Source of the DNA: CAMLOF01 sp041913045 | GTDB lineage: Bacteria > Pseudomonadota > Gammaproteobacteria > Burkholderiales > Burkholderiaceae_C | DNA length: 51,594 nucleotides | Direction of reading: 5' to 3' | Assembly: GCA_041913045.1 (NCBI GenBank) | Contig: JAYSGB010000030.1 | Span: 1 to 51,594, forward strand | Shown: piece by piece, positions 42,709-50,980 of the stretch | Layout: each line of letters opens with the position of its first letter | Position numbering within the stretch: the first letter of the stretch is position 1 | Program-made: the position numbers and the translations under genes | Notes under the pieces: model-generated | The model's input: only the letters and a program-made list of their open reading frames with translations | Told to the model about the DNA's origin: nothing | Databases searched by the model: none

Positions 42709-43326
42709 TTAGCCCTCCAGCCAGTCGCAAATTGGCTGCCACTGCTCCAGATCCCGCGCCACACGGGTCGGCTGCACGTCAAACAGAGACAAGCCACGCG
42801 CCGCCAGGTGGATGTAGTTCTGGGTGTCGCGCAAGTGACCGAGTACAGGCAGGCCCAGGCTCGCAACGAACTCTTGCAGCTTGTCGGCGGCGATGGTGCG
42901 CTCATCCACCCGCATGCCCACGACGCCTATTTCCAGCGCCGCCGTCTTGCGCCGCTCCTGCAGTTCATCCAGAAAGGCACGAGTGGCATAAATGTCAAAA
43001 ATGCTGGGCTGAAGCGGGATCAGCAATTTGTCAGCGCGGCGCAGAACCTCTTTCAAATGGCGGCCGTGCAACCCGGCGGGCGTATCCAGCACCACATGCG
43101 TGGTGCCGCGCGGGGGCTTTAGCACCTCGTCTTCAGAGGCGTCCCAGCCAGCAATGGACCTGGCCTGGGCCGGGCGAAGCGCCAGCCACGTGCCAGACGA
43201 CTGCTGCCGATCGGCATCGCCCAGCATGACTGCGTGGCCCCGCCGGGCCAGATATCCCGCCACGTTGGTTGCCAGCGTGGACTTGCCCACCCCACCCTTG
43301 GGGTTTGCGACAACGATGATGGTCAT
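42709..43326 (-). CDS. ParA-family ATPase
   Basis: A 205-residue deviant-Walker ATPase. Walker A is NPKGGVGKSTLA (residues 8-19, with the signature Lys), Walker A' is LGDADRQQSSGTW, and Walker B is VVLDTPAGL. There is no ParB partner adjacent, so it is probably a chromosomal orphan ParA/MipZ-like protein that positions another cargo. It ends 72 bases before the MaoC-like gene. Confidence 0.9.
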   Translation of the reverse strand: MTIIVVANPKGGVGKSTLATNVAGYLARRGHAVMLGDADRQQSSGTWLALRPAQARSIAGWDASEDEVLKPPRGTTHVVLDTPAGLHGRHLKEVLRRADKLLIPLQPSIFDIYATRAFLDELQERRKTAALEIGVVGMRVDERTIAADKLQEFVASLGLPVLGHLRDTQNYIHLAARGLSLFDVQPTRVARDLEQWQPICDWLEG

Positions 43327-43381
43327 CTGAGTACCCTCCTTGCCTGGCCGTATGGTAGCAAGGCAGTGTTGCAGGAGCTGT

Positions 43382-44173
43382 TCAACCTATCAAAGCGTCC
43401 CAGACGAGCTTGACCCCGGTGAGGAACATGCCTAGGTAGACCATTCGATAGAACAACTGCGGCTGGATGCGCCGCGCCAGGCTGACACCTACCCACACCC
43501 CCAAGGGAGCCAGAGGCAGCAGCACCAGAGACGTGGCGAAGTTGCGCCAGTCCAGCAACCCGAGCCAGGCATATGGAATCCACTTGCTCAGGTTGACCAC
43601 GAAGAAGAGTACTGCCATGGTGGCGGTGAACACCACCGGCTTGAGCCGCAGCGGAATGACGTAGGCGTTGACCGGCGGGCCACCGGCATGGGCTACAAAA
43701 CTCGTGAAACCGGACGTGGCCACCAGCACGGCCCCCAGCCATCGCGGCGGCGGCGGCGCGTCCGGGCGCGGCGGAAACAGCAGGCGCTGCGCCAGGAACA
43801 GCAAGGTCAATCCGCCCACCACGCCAGCCACCACCCTGGGGTCCACCAGCCTGAAGAGCAAGGTGCCGATCAGCGTCCCCACCAGCGCGCACGGGATCAT
43901 GAAACGCAGCAGGCGGGCGTCAAAATCTTTGCGGAAGGCCGCTACGCCCAGCAGGTCCATCACCAGCAGCAAGGGCATCAGAATCGCCGCAGCCTGTGGA
44001 ACGGTGACCGCCAGCGCCATCATAGGCACGGCCAAAGAGCCAAAACCCGCACCGAAACCACTCTTGCTGATACCCAGCAACAACACGGCAGGCACGGAAA
44101 CGACATAAAACCAGGGATCGGTGATGGGAGCGAAGTTCACCGGCGCGATGGTAACCGCTGCAGCATCAGCCAT
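43382..44173 (-). CDS. TauE/SafE-family anion permease
   Basis: A 263-residue protein with about eight membrane helices and the two family repeats (GISKSGFGAGFGSLAVPMMAL in the first, seen as KSGFGAGFGSLAVPM; TSGFTSFVAHAGGPPVNAYV-type block in the second, seen as FTSFVAHAGGPPVNAY). These transporters export sulfite, sulfoacetate or related anions; the substrate is not determined. It starts at 44173 (MADAAAVT) and is divergent from the TRIC gene by 32 bases. Confidence 0.9.
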   Translation of the reverse strand: MADAAAVTIAPVNFAPITDPWFYVVSVPAVLLLGISKSGFGAGFGSLAVPMMALAVTVPQAAAILMPLLLVMDLLGVAAFRKDFDARLLRFMIPCALVGTLIGTLLFRLVDPRVVAGVVGGLTLLFLAQRLLFPPRPDAPPPPRWLGAVLVATSGFTSFVAHAGGPPVNAYVIPLRLKPVVFTATMAVLFFVVNLSKWIPYAWLGLLDWRNFATSLVLLPLAPLGVWVGVSLARRIQPQLFYRMVYLGMFLTGVKLVWDALIG

Positions 44174-44205
44174 CAGCCCGGACTTGGGACGACAATGCCT
44201 GAAAT

Positions 44206-44844
44206 ATGAACCAGATTGGCCAATGGACAGAGTCACTGCGCGTGGCAGTGGAGGTGGCGGCAACGCTGGCGTTTGCCTTGTCTGGGCTGCTGGCTGCAGC
44301 CCGCAAGCGTCTGGATGCCGTGGGCGTTTTCACCGTCACGTTTCTCGCGGCATTTGGTGGCGGCACCCTGCGAGACCTGCTGCTGGATCTGCGCCCCTTC
44401 TTTTGGGTAGAGCAGGTTTACTGGCTATGGACGCTGATGCTGTTGTGTCTGGCGGCTATGCTGTTCATGCGAAACCGGCACTTTGAACCAACGGAGCGTG
44501 CCATGCTTTGGCCCGACACGCTGGGCCTGGGCCTGTTTGCGGCCACGGGTGTGAGCAAGGCGTTGCATGCAGGGAGCCCTGCCCTGGTGGCGGTGTTCAT
44601 GGGCGTGGTGACAGGCGTATTCGGGGGTGTGCTGCGTGACATGGTATGCAACGAGATTCCCCGCGCTTTCCATGACCACAAACCCTACGCCATTTGTGCG
44701 TTCGTGGGTGGATGGGCCTATGTCGGTTGGTGGAGCGTGAGTGGCTCGGCCAGTCAGGCCTTGCTGATCTGTGTCGTGATCACCGCAGGGCTGCGCGCGC
44801 TCGCCGTGTGGCGCAACTGGGAACTGCCGCCCTGGCGGGTGTGA
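44206..44844 (+). CDS. TRIC-type channel / UPF0126 membrane protein
   Basis: A 212-residue protein with about seven membrane helices in two inverted repeats, each with a conserved GGxxRD motif: FGGGTLRDLLLD and FGGVLRDMVCNEIP. This is the trimeric intracellular cation channel family (YicG/YadS type). It probably conducts K+ or small metabolites across the inner membrane. Confidence 0.92.
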   Translation: MNQIGQWTESLRVAVEVAATLAFALSGLLAAARKRLDAVGVFTVTFLAAFGGGTLRDLLLDLRPFFWVEQVYWLWTLMLLCLAAMLFMRNRHFEPTERAMLWPDTLGLGLFAATGVSKALHAGSPALVAVFMGVVTGVFGGVLRDMVCNEIPRAFHDHKPYAICAFVGGWAYVGWWSVSGSASQALLICVVITAGLRALAVWRNWELPPWRV

Positions 44845-44870
44845 CACCCCACCAGAAGACAATACACACC

Positions 44871-45305
44871 ATGTTCACACCCTCACAAGCCGATGTTCGG
44901 CGCTTTTTCTGCTCGGTTTACAACAAGACGCTGAACCAGCAACCGATGGAGGCCATAGAGATACTGGCCAGCGAGTGGATACAGCGCCACCCCGAATACC
45001 ACGCCGATCTGTCAGATGTTGACGCAGCGCTGCGCCGCATGCACGAACCCGGCGAAGCTCGTGACAACCCGTTCCTGCACCTCTCGATGCACCTCAGCAT
45101 CAGTGAGCAGTGCTCCATTGACCAGCCGCCGGGCATCAGACAGGCCGTGGAGTTGCTGGCTGCGCGCAGGGACTCCCTTCACGACGCACACCATGAAGTC
45201 ATGGAGTGCCTCGGGCGCATGCTGTGGGAAAGCCAACGCAGCGGCCGTCCACCGGACGGTCAGGCTTACATTGATCAAGTCAGGCGCGCTGCAACCAGGG
45301 ACTGA
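44871..45305 (+). CDS. DUF1841 family protein
   Basis: A 144-residue soluble protein with the family blocks VRRFFCSVYNK, ASEWIQRHPEYHADL, NPFLHLSMHLSISEQ and DSLHDAHHEVMECLGRMLWE. The HLSMHLSI and DAHH parts contain clustered histidines that may bind metal. Function unknown. It follows the TRIC gene by 26 bases and ends just before a strong hairpin. Confidence 0.9.
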   Translation: MFTPSQADVRRFFCSVYNKTLNQQPMEAIEILASEWIQRHPEYHADLSDVDAALRRMHEPGEARDNPFLHLSMHLSISEQCSIDQPPGIRQAVELLAARRDSLHDAHHEVMECLGRMLWESQRSGRPPDGQAYIDQVRRAATRD

Positions 45306-45312
45306 AACGATA

Positions 45313-45345
45313 AAAGCCCTGGCAGGCTGCACCCGCCAGGGCTTT
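45313..45345. terminator. Terminator-like hairpin after DUF1841
   Basis: AAAGCCCTGGC, an 11-base loop and GCCAGGGCTTT: 11 perfect pairs. The T tract is three on the plus strand and four on the minus strand, so it can serve DUF1841 or a minus-strand RNA from the gap beyond. Confidence 0.75.
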
Positions 45346-45362
45346 ACGGCGGGCCAAAACCC

Positions 45363-45492
45363 AAGCCGTTCTCAGGCAGGCGGAGTTCGATGTCTCGCCA
45401 GCCTGGGAGCAAGAGATTGCTCCCATTTGGACGCCGGGCCACAAGGGGCAACCGAGTGGCGGGCGTTTGTTCGCGTCCATCGCGAACGGCTT
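45363..45492. ncRNA. Candidate structured RNA in the 528-base gap
   Basis: Perfect outer arms AAGCCGTTC (45363-45371) and GAACGGCTT (45484-45492) enclose three hairpins. The first (about 45375-45403) pairs GGCAGGCGGAG with CTCGCCAGCC. The second (45405-45424) is GGGAGCAA-GAGA-TTGCTCCC, eight perfect pairs with a GNRA-type loop if read on the plus strand. The third (about 45430-45466) pairs ACGCC and GCCAC with GTGGC and GGCGT. A fourth palindrome, GTTCGCG-TCCAT-CGCGAAC (45469-45487), competes with the outer stem. The layout resembles a four-way junction. Strand and expression are unknown; a weak minus-strand promoter TTGCGT-N18-TACAGT is at 45523-45494. I match it to no known RNA class. Confidence 0.4.
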
Positions 45493-45649
45493 CACTGTAC
45501 CCCCGCAGGGCTACCGCACGCAAGCTCAAAATTTCAATCGATCTGCGGCACCCCATTGAACGAAATTCAGGAGCCCCGTCCACCCCTGATTGCACTCTGC
45601 ACTTGCGCTTTATATACTCATTTTAGAATAAAAAACGTTTTTCAAAGTA

Positions 45650-45678
45650 TTGACTGTGAATGTAGATGCCCCTACCAT
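45650..45678 (+). promoter_or_regulatory. Sigma-70 promoter of the lytic transglycosylase gene
   Basis: TTGACT, 17 bases, TACCAT, downstream of an AT-rich tract that includes the palindrome AAAAACGTTTTT (45631-45642). The start would be near 45685, leaving an unusually long leader of about 150 bases. Confidence 0.55.
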
Positions 45679-45694
45679 TCGCGCCAATTCGAAC

Positions 45695-45712
45695 CCTAGG
45701 GTTAGCCCTAGG
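45695..45712. other. CCTAGGG hairpin at the start of the transglycosylase leader
   Basis: CCTAGGG-TTAG-CCCTAGG, seven perfect pairs, about ten bases after the predicted start site. A further hairpin, GCCTGC-7-GCAGGC, lies at 45785-45803 before the AAGGAG ribosome site. Both are in the leader, so RNA-level control is possible. Confidence 0.5.
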
Positions 45713-45833
45713 ACGCTGCCGAACCCGGCTAAGTTGATGACCTGCCTAGGTTTTCAATGGCGACCCCCAATCCAGGCACCCACGGCCTGCCTCAGACGCA
45801 GGCATTTCGTGTGTGCACAGAAAGGAGCGTGCT

Positions 45834-46700
45834 ATGACAGCGCCGACCGTATCAAGGCAACCCAGCATCGCCCGCACCGTCCTGACCTTCATGGACGATG
45901 TGCTGCGCGGCTTCGTTGCCACCACCCACAACAGCATGGCCCTGCTGGGCCTTGTGCTGGCCGTGGGTGTGACCCTCTTCGTGACCCGCCCGGACTTGCG
46001 CATTGAAGCGGAGCGTGCCCTGTTCGGCTGGCTGGTGGAACGCCAGAGCGCGAGCCAGAGCATCCAGACGGACCCCACCGCTGTTGAGCGCGTGACGGCC
46101 GCCAACCCTGGCCAACTGCCCAAGTCGCAAGCCCAGTTGGCCGATTGGCTCAGCCGCAAGTACCGTGTTGCGCCGGAGCCCCTGAGCGCGCTGGTGGCCG
46201 AGGCCTACGCCATTGGCAACAAAACCAAACTCGACCCCACACTCATCTTGGCCGTGATGGCCATCGAGTCACGTTTCAACCCGTTTGCCGCCAGCCCGGT
46301 GGGCGCGCAGGGGTTGATGCAGGTGATGACACGGGTTCACACCGACAAGTACGAAGACTTCGGCGGCACCTTGGCCGCATTCGACCCCGTGACCAACCTT
46401 CGAGTGGGCGCCCAGGTGTTGCAGGAAACCATCCAGCGGGCCGGTTCCTTGGAAGGCGGCTTGCGACTTTACGTTGGCGCGGTGACCACCGATGGAACGG
46501 ATTACGTGGACAAGGTGCTGTCGGAGCACGAGCGCCTGCAACGCGTCGCTCAAGGGCAACGCGTCGCCTTCAACGCCTTCCAGCGGCGCAGCACCCCATC
46601 CACAACGGTGCCTGTGCTGCCCAACCTGCCTGGCGACAACGAACTGGAAGCCGAAGCCTCGCCCAAATCCCTGGGTCAGACCGGCCCCAGCGCCTCCTGA
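45834..46700 (+). CDS. Lytic transglycosylase (SLT domain)
   Basis: A 288-residue protein. One membrane anchor lies near the N-terminus (residues 34-55: NSMALLGLVLAVGVTLFV). The SLT domain has the catalytic Glu in AVMAIESRFNPFAASP and the VGAQGLMQVM motif, then LRVGAQVLQETI. The C-terminal 50 residues are low complexity. It cleaves peptidoglycan in the periplasm. The ATG at 45834 has an AAAGGAG site. The gene is reached through a long hairpin-bearing leader. Confidence 0.92.
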   Translation: MTAPTVSRQPSIARTVLTFMDDVLRGFVATTHNSMALLGLVLAVGVTLFVTRPDLRIEAERALFGWLVERQSASQSIQTDPTAVERVTAANPGQLPKSQAQLADWLSRKYRVAPEPLSALVAEAYAIGNKTKLDPTLILAVMAIESRFNPFAASPVGAQGLMQVMTRVHTDKYEDFGGTLAAFDPVTNLRVGAQVLQETIQRAGSLEGGLRLYVGAVTTDGTDYVDKVLSEHERLQRVAQGQRVAFNAFQRRSTPSTTVPVLPNLPGDNELEAEASPKSLGQTGPSAS

Positions 46701-46710
46701 TAAAATCCAG

Positions 46711-46835
46711 CCCGTGCGCAACTGGCGATAGGCCGGGCGGCCCCACGGGCCACCCGAGCTGACGTGGGCCACCACGGGGAAGCGCACCGCCGTCGCAGTC
46801 AACTGCGGGGCGCCAAGCCGTTCGCCTGGGCAGCC
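46711..46835 (+). promoter_or_regulatory. ZTP (pfl) riboswitch upstream of glyA
   Basis: The 5' half has the conserved CAACTGGCGA core (46718-46727 region) after a paired leader. The 3' half has CCACGGGGAAGC, then the invariant CCGTTCGCCTGGGCA at about 46818-46832. This is the ZTP/ZMP aptamer layout known to activate glyA and purine or folate one-carbon genes. It lies 41 bases before the glyA ATG. A -10-like TAAAAT overlaps the end of the preceding gene (about 46701-46706). Confidence 0.85.
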
Positions 46836-46875
46836 CTTGTCACCGCACAGGGAATCCACTCTATCCAGGACTGCC

Positions 46876-48120
46876 ATGTACGACCGCTCCATCCTCGTTG
46901 AACAAGCCGACCCCGAGCTGTTTGCCGCCATTCAGGCCGAAAACGCCCGTCAAGAACACCACATCGAGCTGATCGCCAGTGAAAACTACGCCTCGCCGGC
47001 CGTGATGGCGGCGCAAGGCTCGCAACTCACCAACAAATACGCCGAAGGCTACCCGGGCAAGCGCTACTACGGCGGTTGCGAATACGTGGACGTGGCCGAG
47101 CAACTGGCCATTGACCGCCTGAAGCAGCTGTTCGGCGCCGACGCCGCCAACGTGCAGCCGCACTGCGGCGCCTCCGCCAACGAGGCTGTGTTCCTGGCCT
47201 TCCTGAAGCCTGGCGACACCATCATGGGCATGAGCCTGGCCGAAGGTGGCCACCTGACCCACGGCATGCCGCTGAACATGTCGGGCAAGTGGTTCAACGT
47301 CGTGTCCTACGGCCTGAACGAAAAGGAAGAGATCGACTACGACGCGATGGAAGCCAAGGCGCGTGAACACCGCCCCAAGCTGATCGTGGCGGGCGCGTCG
47401 GCCTACAGCCTGCGCATCGACTTCGAGCGCTTTGCCAAGGTGGCCAAGGAAATTGGCGCCATCTTCATGGTGGACATGGCCCACTACGCGGGCCTGATCG
47501 CCGCCGGCGTGTACCCCAACCCGGTGCCGTTTGCCGACGTGGTGACCTCCACCACCCACAAGAGTCTGCGCGGCCCGCGCGGCGGCATCATCCTGATGAA
47601 GGCCGAGCACGAGAAGGCCATCAACAGCGCCATCTTCCCCGGTCTGCAGGGCGGCCCTCTGATGCACGTGATCGCAGCGAAGGCCGTGGCCTTCAAGGAA
47701 GCGCTGACGCCTGAGTTCAAGGCCTACCAGCAACAGGTGGTGAAGAACGCCCAGATCGTGGCCGAGACGCTGACCCAGCGCGGCCTGCGCATTGTTAGCG
47801 GCCGCACCGAAAGCCACGTGATGCTGGTGGACCTGCGTGCCAAGGGCATCACCGGCAAGGAAGCCGAGGCCGTGCTGGGCAGCGCCCACATGACCATCAA
47901 CAAAAACGCCATCCCGAACGACCCCGAGAAGCCGATGGTGACCAGCGGCATCCGCGTGGGCACCCCGGCAATGACGACGCGCGGCTTCAAGGACGAGGAA
48001 GCCCGCCTGACGGCCAACCTGATTGCCGACGTGTTGGACAACCCGCGCGACCCGGCCAACATCGAAGCCGTGCGCGCCAAGGTGGCTGCCTTGACCGCAC
48101 GCTTCCCGGTCTACCGCTGA
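46876..48120 (+). CDS. glyA: Serine hydroxymethyltransferase
   Basis: A 414-residue PLP enzyme. The PLP Lys is in TSTTHKSLRGPRGG, with HIELIASENYAS and NKYAEGYPGKRYYGG near the N-terminus and SGIRVGTPAMTTRG near the end. It converts serine and tetrahydrofolate to glycine and methylene-tetrahydrofolate. The start is MYDRSIL at 46876. A ZTP riboswitch precedes it and a strong terminator follows. Confidence 0.97.
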   Translation: MYDRSILVEQADPELFAAIQAENARQEHHIELIASENYASPAVMAAQGSQLTNKYAEGYPGKRYYGGCEYVDVAEQLAIDRLKQLFGADAANVQPHCGASANEAVFLAFLKPGDTIMGMSLAEGGHLTHGMPLNMSGKWFNVVSYGLNEKEEIDYDAMEAKAREHRPKLIVAGASAYSLRIDFERFAKVAKEIGAIFMVDMAHYAGLIAAGVYPNPVPFADVVTSTTHKSLRGPRGGIILMKAEHEKAINSAIFPGLQGGPLMHVIAAKAVAFKEALTPEFKAYQQQVVKNAQIVAETLTQRGLRIVSGRTESHVMLVDLRAKGITGKEAEAVLGSAHMTINKNAIPNDPEKPMVTSGIRVGTPAMTTRGFKDEEARLTANLIADVLDNPRDPANIEAVRAKVAALTARFPVYR

Positions 48121-48126
48121 CGAGAT

Positions 48127-48155
48127 TGCCCCGGCCTTGCCCGGGGCATTTTTTT
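48127..48155 (+). terminator. Rho-independent terminator of glyA
   Basis: TGCCCCGG-CCTTGC-CCGGGGCA followed by seven T. The T tract ends only four bases before the nrdR ATG at 48160. Confidence 0.92.
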
Positions 48156-48159
48156 GCCT

Positions 48160-48609
48160 ATGAAGTGTCCTTTTTGCAGCCACGCCGACACCCAGGTGGT
48201 GGAGACCCGGATATCCGAGGAAGGCGATTTTGTTCGCCGCAGGCGGCGCTGTGGCGCGTGCGACAAGCGCTTCACGACCTACGAACGCCCAGAGGTAACC
48301 TTCCCGGTGGTTGTGAAGAAGGACGGGCGGCGCATTGAATACGATCCGTCAAAACTGCGCGGCAGCCTGACGCTGGCCCTGCGCAAACGCCCGGTGAGCA
48401 CCGAGCAGGTGGACGCCGCCGTGGAGCGCATCGAGGAAAAGCTGCTGAACCAGGGCGCGCGCGAGGTGGCCAGCCACCGCCTTGGCGAGCTGGTGATGCG
48501 GGAGCTGAAGAAGCTGGACAAGGTGGCCTACATACGTTTTGCCAGCGTGTACCGCAGCTTCGAGGACATTGACGAATTCCGTGCTCTGGTAGACGAGGTG
48601 CGCAAGTGA
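48160..48609 (+). CDS. nrdR: Transcriptional repressor NrdR
   Basis: A 149-residue regulator. The zinc ribbon has Cys3, Cys6, Cys31 and Cys34 (KCPFC...RCGACDKRF), followed by an ATP-cone domain (VVKKDGRRIEYDPSKLRGSL). NrdR represses ribonucleotide reductase genes when dATP is high. The ATG is immediately after the glyA terminator and has only a weak ribosome site in the terminator's descending arm, so its expression may need read-through of that hairpin. It overlaps the next gene by four bases. Confidence 0.95.
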   Translation: MKCPFCSHADTQVVETRISEEGDFVRRRRRCGACDKRFTTYERPEVTFPVVVKKDGRRIEYDPSKLRGSLTLALRKRPVSTEQVDAAVERIEEKLLNQGAREVASHRLGELVMRELKKLDKVAYIRFASVYRSFEDIDEFRALVDEVRK

Positions 48610-49151
48610 GCGCGCCCACTTCAACCCTGGACGAATGGCTCTCGCGTGAAGCGGCTGTGCAGCAGCTTCTGGCGGCGGGCCCCGGGCCCGGCATTGCCAC
48701 TGCACAGCAACTGGCGGGGCGCAACGGGCTGGAAGTCATGCAAGGGGTGATCCAGGGCGAACTGCCCTACCCGCCCATTGCGCGAACGCTGGATTTTCTG
48801 CTGGTGGACGTTGCAGACGGACAGGCGGTGTTCCAGGGCACACCGGGGCCGCAGCACTTCAACCCCATGGGCACGGTGCACGGCGGCTGGTTTGCCACGC
48901 TGTTGGATTCTGCCCTGGGCTGCGCGGTGCACACCAAGATGCCCGTGGGCCGCGCCTACACCACGGCCGAACTGAGCGTGAACATCGTGCGCGCGCTCAC
49001 GCCCAAGGTACAACGCGTGCGCGCCATCGGCAAGGTCATCCACTGCGGGCGGCAGCTGGCCACGGCCGACGCCCAACTGGTAGGGCCGGATGGCACGCTC
49101 TACGCCCACGCCACCACGACCTGCCTGGTTTTCGAGATGCGCGCACAATAA
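48606..49151 (+). CDS. PaaI-family acyl-CoA thioesterase
   Basis: A 181-residue hot-dog protein. The core is FNPMGTVHGGWFATLLDSALGCAV, where HGG and the Asp/Glu-like region form the active site, then TAELSVNIVRALTPKVQRVRA. N-terminal residues 1-50 are an extension not found in all members. The GTG start overlaps the nrdR stop (GTGA). The acyl-CoA substrate is not known. Confidence 0.88.
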   Translation: MSAPTSTLDEWLSREAAVQQLLAAGPGPGIATAQQLAGRNGLEVMQGVIQGELPYPPIARTLDFLLVDVADGQAVFQGTPGPQHFNPMGTVHGGWFATLLDSALGCAVHTKMPVGRAYTTAELSVNIVRALTPKVQRVRAIGKVIHCGRQLATADAQLVGPDGTLYAHATTTCLVFEMRAQ

Positions 49152-49156
49152 CGCGC

Positions 49157-49570
49157 ATGCGAATCCTTCACACCATGCTGCGCGTTGGCAACCTCCAGCG
49201 CTCCATTGATTTCTACACCAAGGTGCTCGGCATGACGCTGCTGCGCACGTCTGAGAACCCCGAGTACAAGTACTCCCTGGCGTTTCTGGGCTTTGACGGC
49301 GGTAACCCCGGCCAGGCCGAGATCGAGCTGACCTACAACTGGGGCGTGGAGCAGTACGAAATGGGCACCGCCTATGGCCACATCGCCCTTGGTGTGCCCG
49401 ATGCCTACGCTGCCTGCGAGAAGATCAAGGCCGCTGGCGGCACCGTGACGCGCGAGGCTGGCCCCGTGAAGGGCGGCACGACGGTGATCGCCTTTGTGAC
49501 GGACCCTGACGGCTACAAGATCGAACTGATCCAGCGCAACGCCGAAGCAGCCGGAGCCGGTCTGCGCTGA
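49157..49570 (+). CDS. gloA: Lactoylglutathione lyase (glyoxalase I)
   Basis: A 137-residue VOC-fold enzyme. Metal ligands are His5 (RILHTMLRV), Glu56 region (AEIELTYNWG), His (GHIALGV) and Glu (YKIELIQR). It turns the methylglyoxal-glutathione hemithioacetal into lactoylglutathione. The length is normal, and the gene starts five bases after the thioesterase stop. A GC-rich hairpin (49581-49607) without a T tract separates it from the convergent serS. Confidence 0.94.
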   Translation: MRILHTMLRVGNLQRSIDFYTKVLGMTLLRTSENPEYKYSLAFLGFDGGNPGQAEIELTYNWGVEQYEMGTAYGHIALGVPDAYAACEKIKAAGGTVTREAGPVKGGTTVIAFVTDPDGYKIELIQRNAEAAGAGLR

Positions 49571-49613
49571 CCGAAGAGCGCGCGGCGAGGGTGCACCCCG
49601 CCACGCGTGAAAC

Positions 49614-50936
49614 TCAGAGCGTTTCCGCCCCGCCCAGGTAGGGGCGCAGGGCCGCTGGCACGGTGATGCTGCCGTCGGCGTTCTGGTAGTTTTCGAGCAC
49701 AGCCACCAGCGCGCGGCCCACGGCCAGGCCGGAACCGTTAAGGGTGTGCACCAGTTCGTTCTTGCCCTGGGCATTCTTGAAGCGGGCCTGCAGGCGGCGC
49801 GCCTGGAAGGCTTCGCAGTTGCTCACGGAGCTGATCTCGCGGTAGGTGTTCTGCGCGGGCAGCCAAACCTCCAGGTCGTGTGTACGGGTGGCGCCAAAAC
49901 CCATGTCGCCCGTGCACAGGGCCAGCACACGGTAAGGCAGGCCGAGCTTTTGCAGCACGGCCTCGGCGTGGCGGGTCATGTCCTCCAGCGCCTCGTAGCT
50001 CTTATCGGGGTGGACGATCTGCACCATCTCGACCTTGTCAAACTGGTGCTGGCGGATCAGGCCGCGCGTGTCGCGCCCGGCGGAACCGGCTTCAGACCGG
50101 AAGCACGGTGTGTGCGCGGTGAGCTTGATGGGCAGGTCCGCCTCGGCCACGATCTCGTCGCGCACGAAGTTGGTCAGCGTCACCTCGCTGGTGGGGATGA
50201 GGTACATCGCCGACTCGCTGTCACCTTCCTGGCCGCCCTTCTTGGCAGCGAACAGGTCTGCCTCGAACTTGGGCAATTGGCCGGTGCCGCGCAGTGTGTC
50301 GGCGTTGACGATGTAGGGGGTGTAGCACTCGGTGTAGCCGTGCTCCTGGGTCTGCAAGTCGAGCATAAACTGAGCGAGCGCGCGGTGCAGGCGTGCCACT
50401 TTTCCCTTCATGACCACAAAGCGCGAGCCGCTGAGCTTGGCGGCGGTCTCGAAGTCCAGTCCCAGGGGTTCGGCCAGTTCGACGTGGTCTTTGGGCGCAA
50501 AGCCCGGCTCGGGCGGGTTGGCACCCAGGCCACCTTGCGGTGCCCAGCGGCGCAGTTCCACGTTGCCGTGCTCGTCGGCCCCCACCGGCACGCTTTCGTG
50601 CGGCAGGTTGGGCACGGCCAGAAGCAGGGTCTGCAGTTCGGACTGGATCTGGTCGAGCCGGGCGGCGGAGGCCTCCAGCGTGCCCTTGATCTCGCCGACC
50701 TCGGCCATGACGGCTTCGGCCTCGGCGTGCTGGCCCTTGCCCTTGAGCATGCCGATCTGCTTGGACAGGCTGTTGCGGCGGGCCTGAAGCTCCTCCGTCT
50801 TGACCTGCAGGGCCTTGCGCTCGTTTTCGAGCGACTGGAAGGCCTCCACGTCGAGGAAGGGCTGGGGGTTCTTGCGGGTCTGGAGGCGCGCGACGACGGC
50901 GTCGAGGTCTTTGCGCAGAAGGGTGATGTCTAGCAT
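49614..50936 (-). CDS. serS: Seryl-tRNA synthetase
   Basis: A 440-residue class II synthetase. An N-terminal long coiled-coil arm (residues 30-100) is followed by the catalytic core with motif 2 (TPCFRSEAGSAGRDTRGLIRQHQF) and motif 3 (NGSGLAVGRALVAVLENYQ), each seen in parts. It charges tRNA-Ser. The start is the ATG at 50936. It is followed by no clear terminator and is 44 bases from the ispH stop. Confidence 0.97.
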   Translation of the reverse strand: MLDITLLRKDLDAVVARLQTRKNPQPFLDVEAFQSLENERKALQVKTEELQARRNSLSKQIGMLKGKGQHAEAEAVMAEVGEIKGTLEASAARLDQIQSELQTLLLAVPNLPHESVPVGADEHGNVELRRWAPQGGLGANPPEPGFAPKDHVELAEPLGLDFETAAKLSGSRFVVMKGKVARLHRALAQFMLDLQTQEHGYTECYTPYIVNADTLRGTGQLPKFEADLFAAKKGGQEGDSESAMYLIPTSEVTLTNFVRDEIVAEADLPIKLTAHTPCFRSEAGSAGRDTRGLIRQHQFDKVEMVQIVHPDKSYEALEDMTRHAEAVLQKLGLPYRVLALCTGDMGFGATRTHDLEVWLPAQNTYREISSVSNCEAFQARRLQARFKNAQGKNELVHTLNGSGLAVGRALVAVLENYQNADGSITVPAALRPYLGGAETL

Positions 50937-50980
50937 GATGCACCCGATTTTAGAGGGTGCCCAGGCAACGTCTCAGCCTC

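Noticed and set aside
45344..45595. 83-codon minus-strand frame ending just before the 45313 hairpin
   Set aside because: No ribosome site, no recognisable motif, and it lies across several strong palindromes. I treat the stretch as possible RNA instead, but a short or decayed gene is not ruled out.
49581..49607. GC-rich hairpin between gloA and serS
   Set aside because: It has mismatches and no T tract; it may aid termination but I would not call it.
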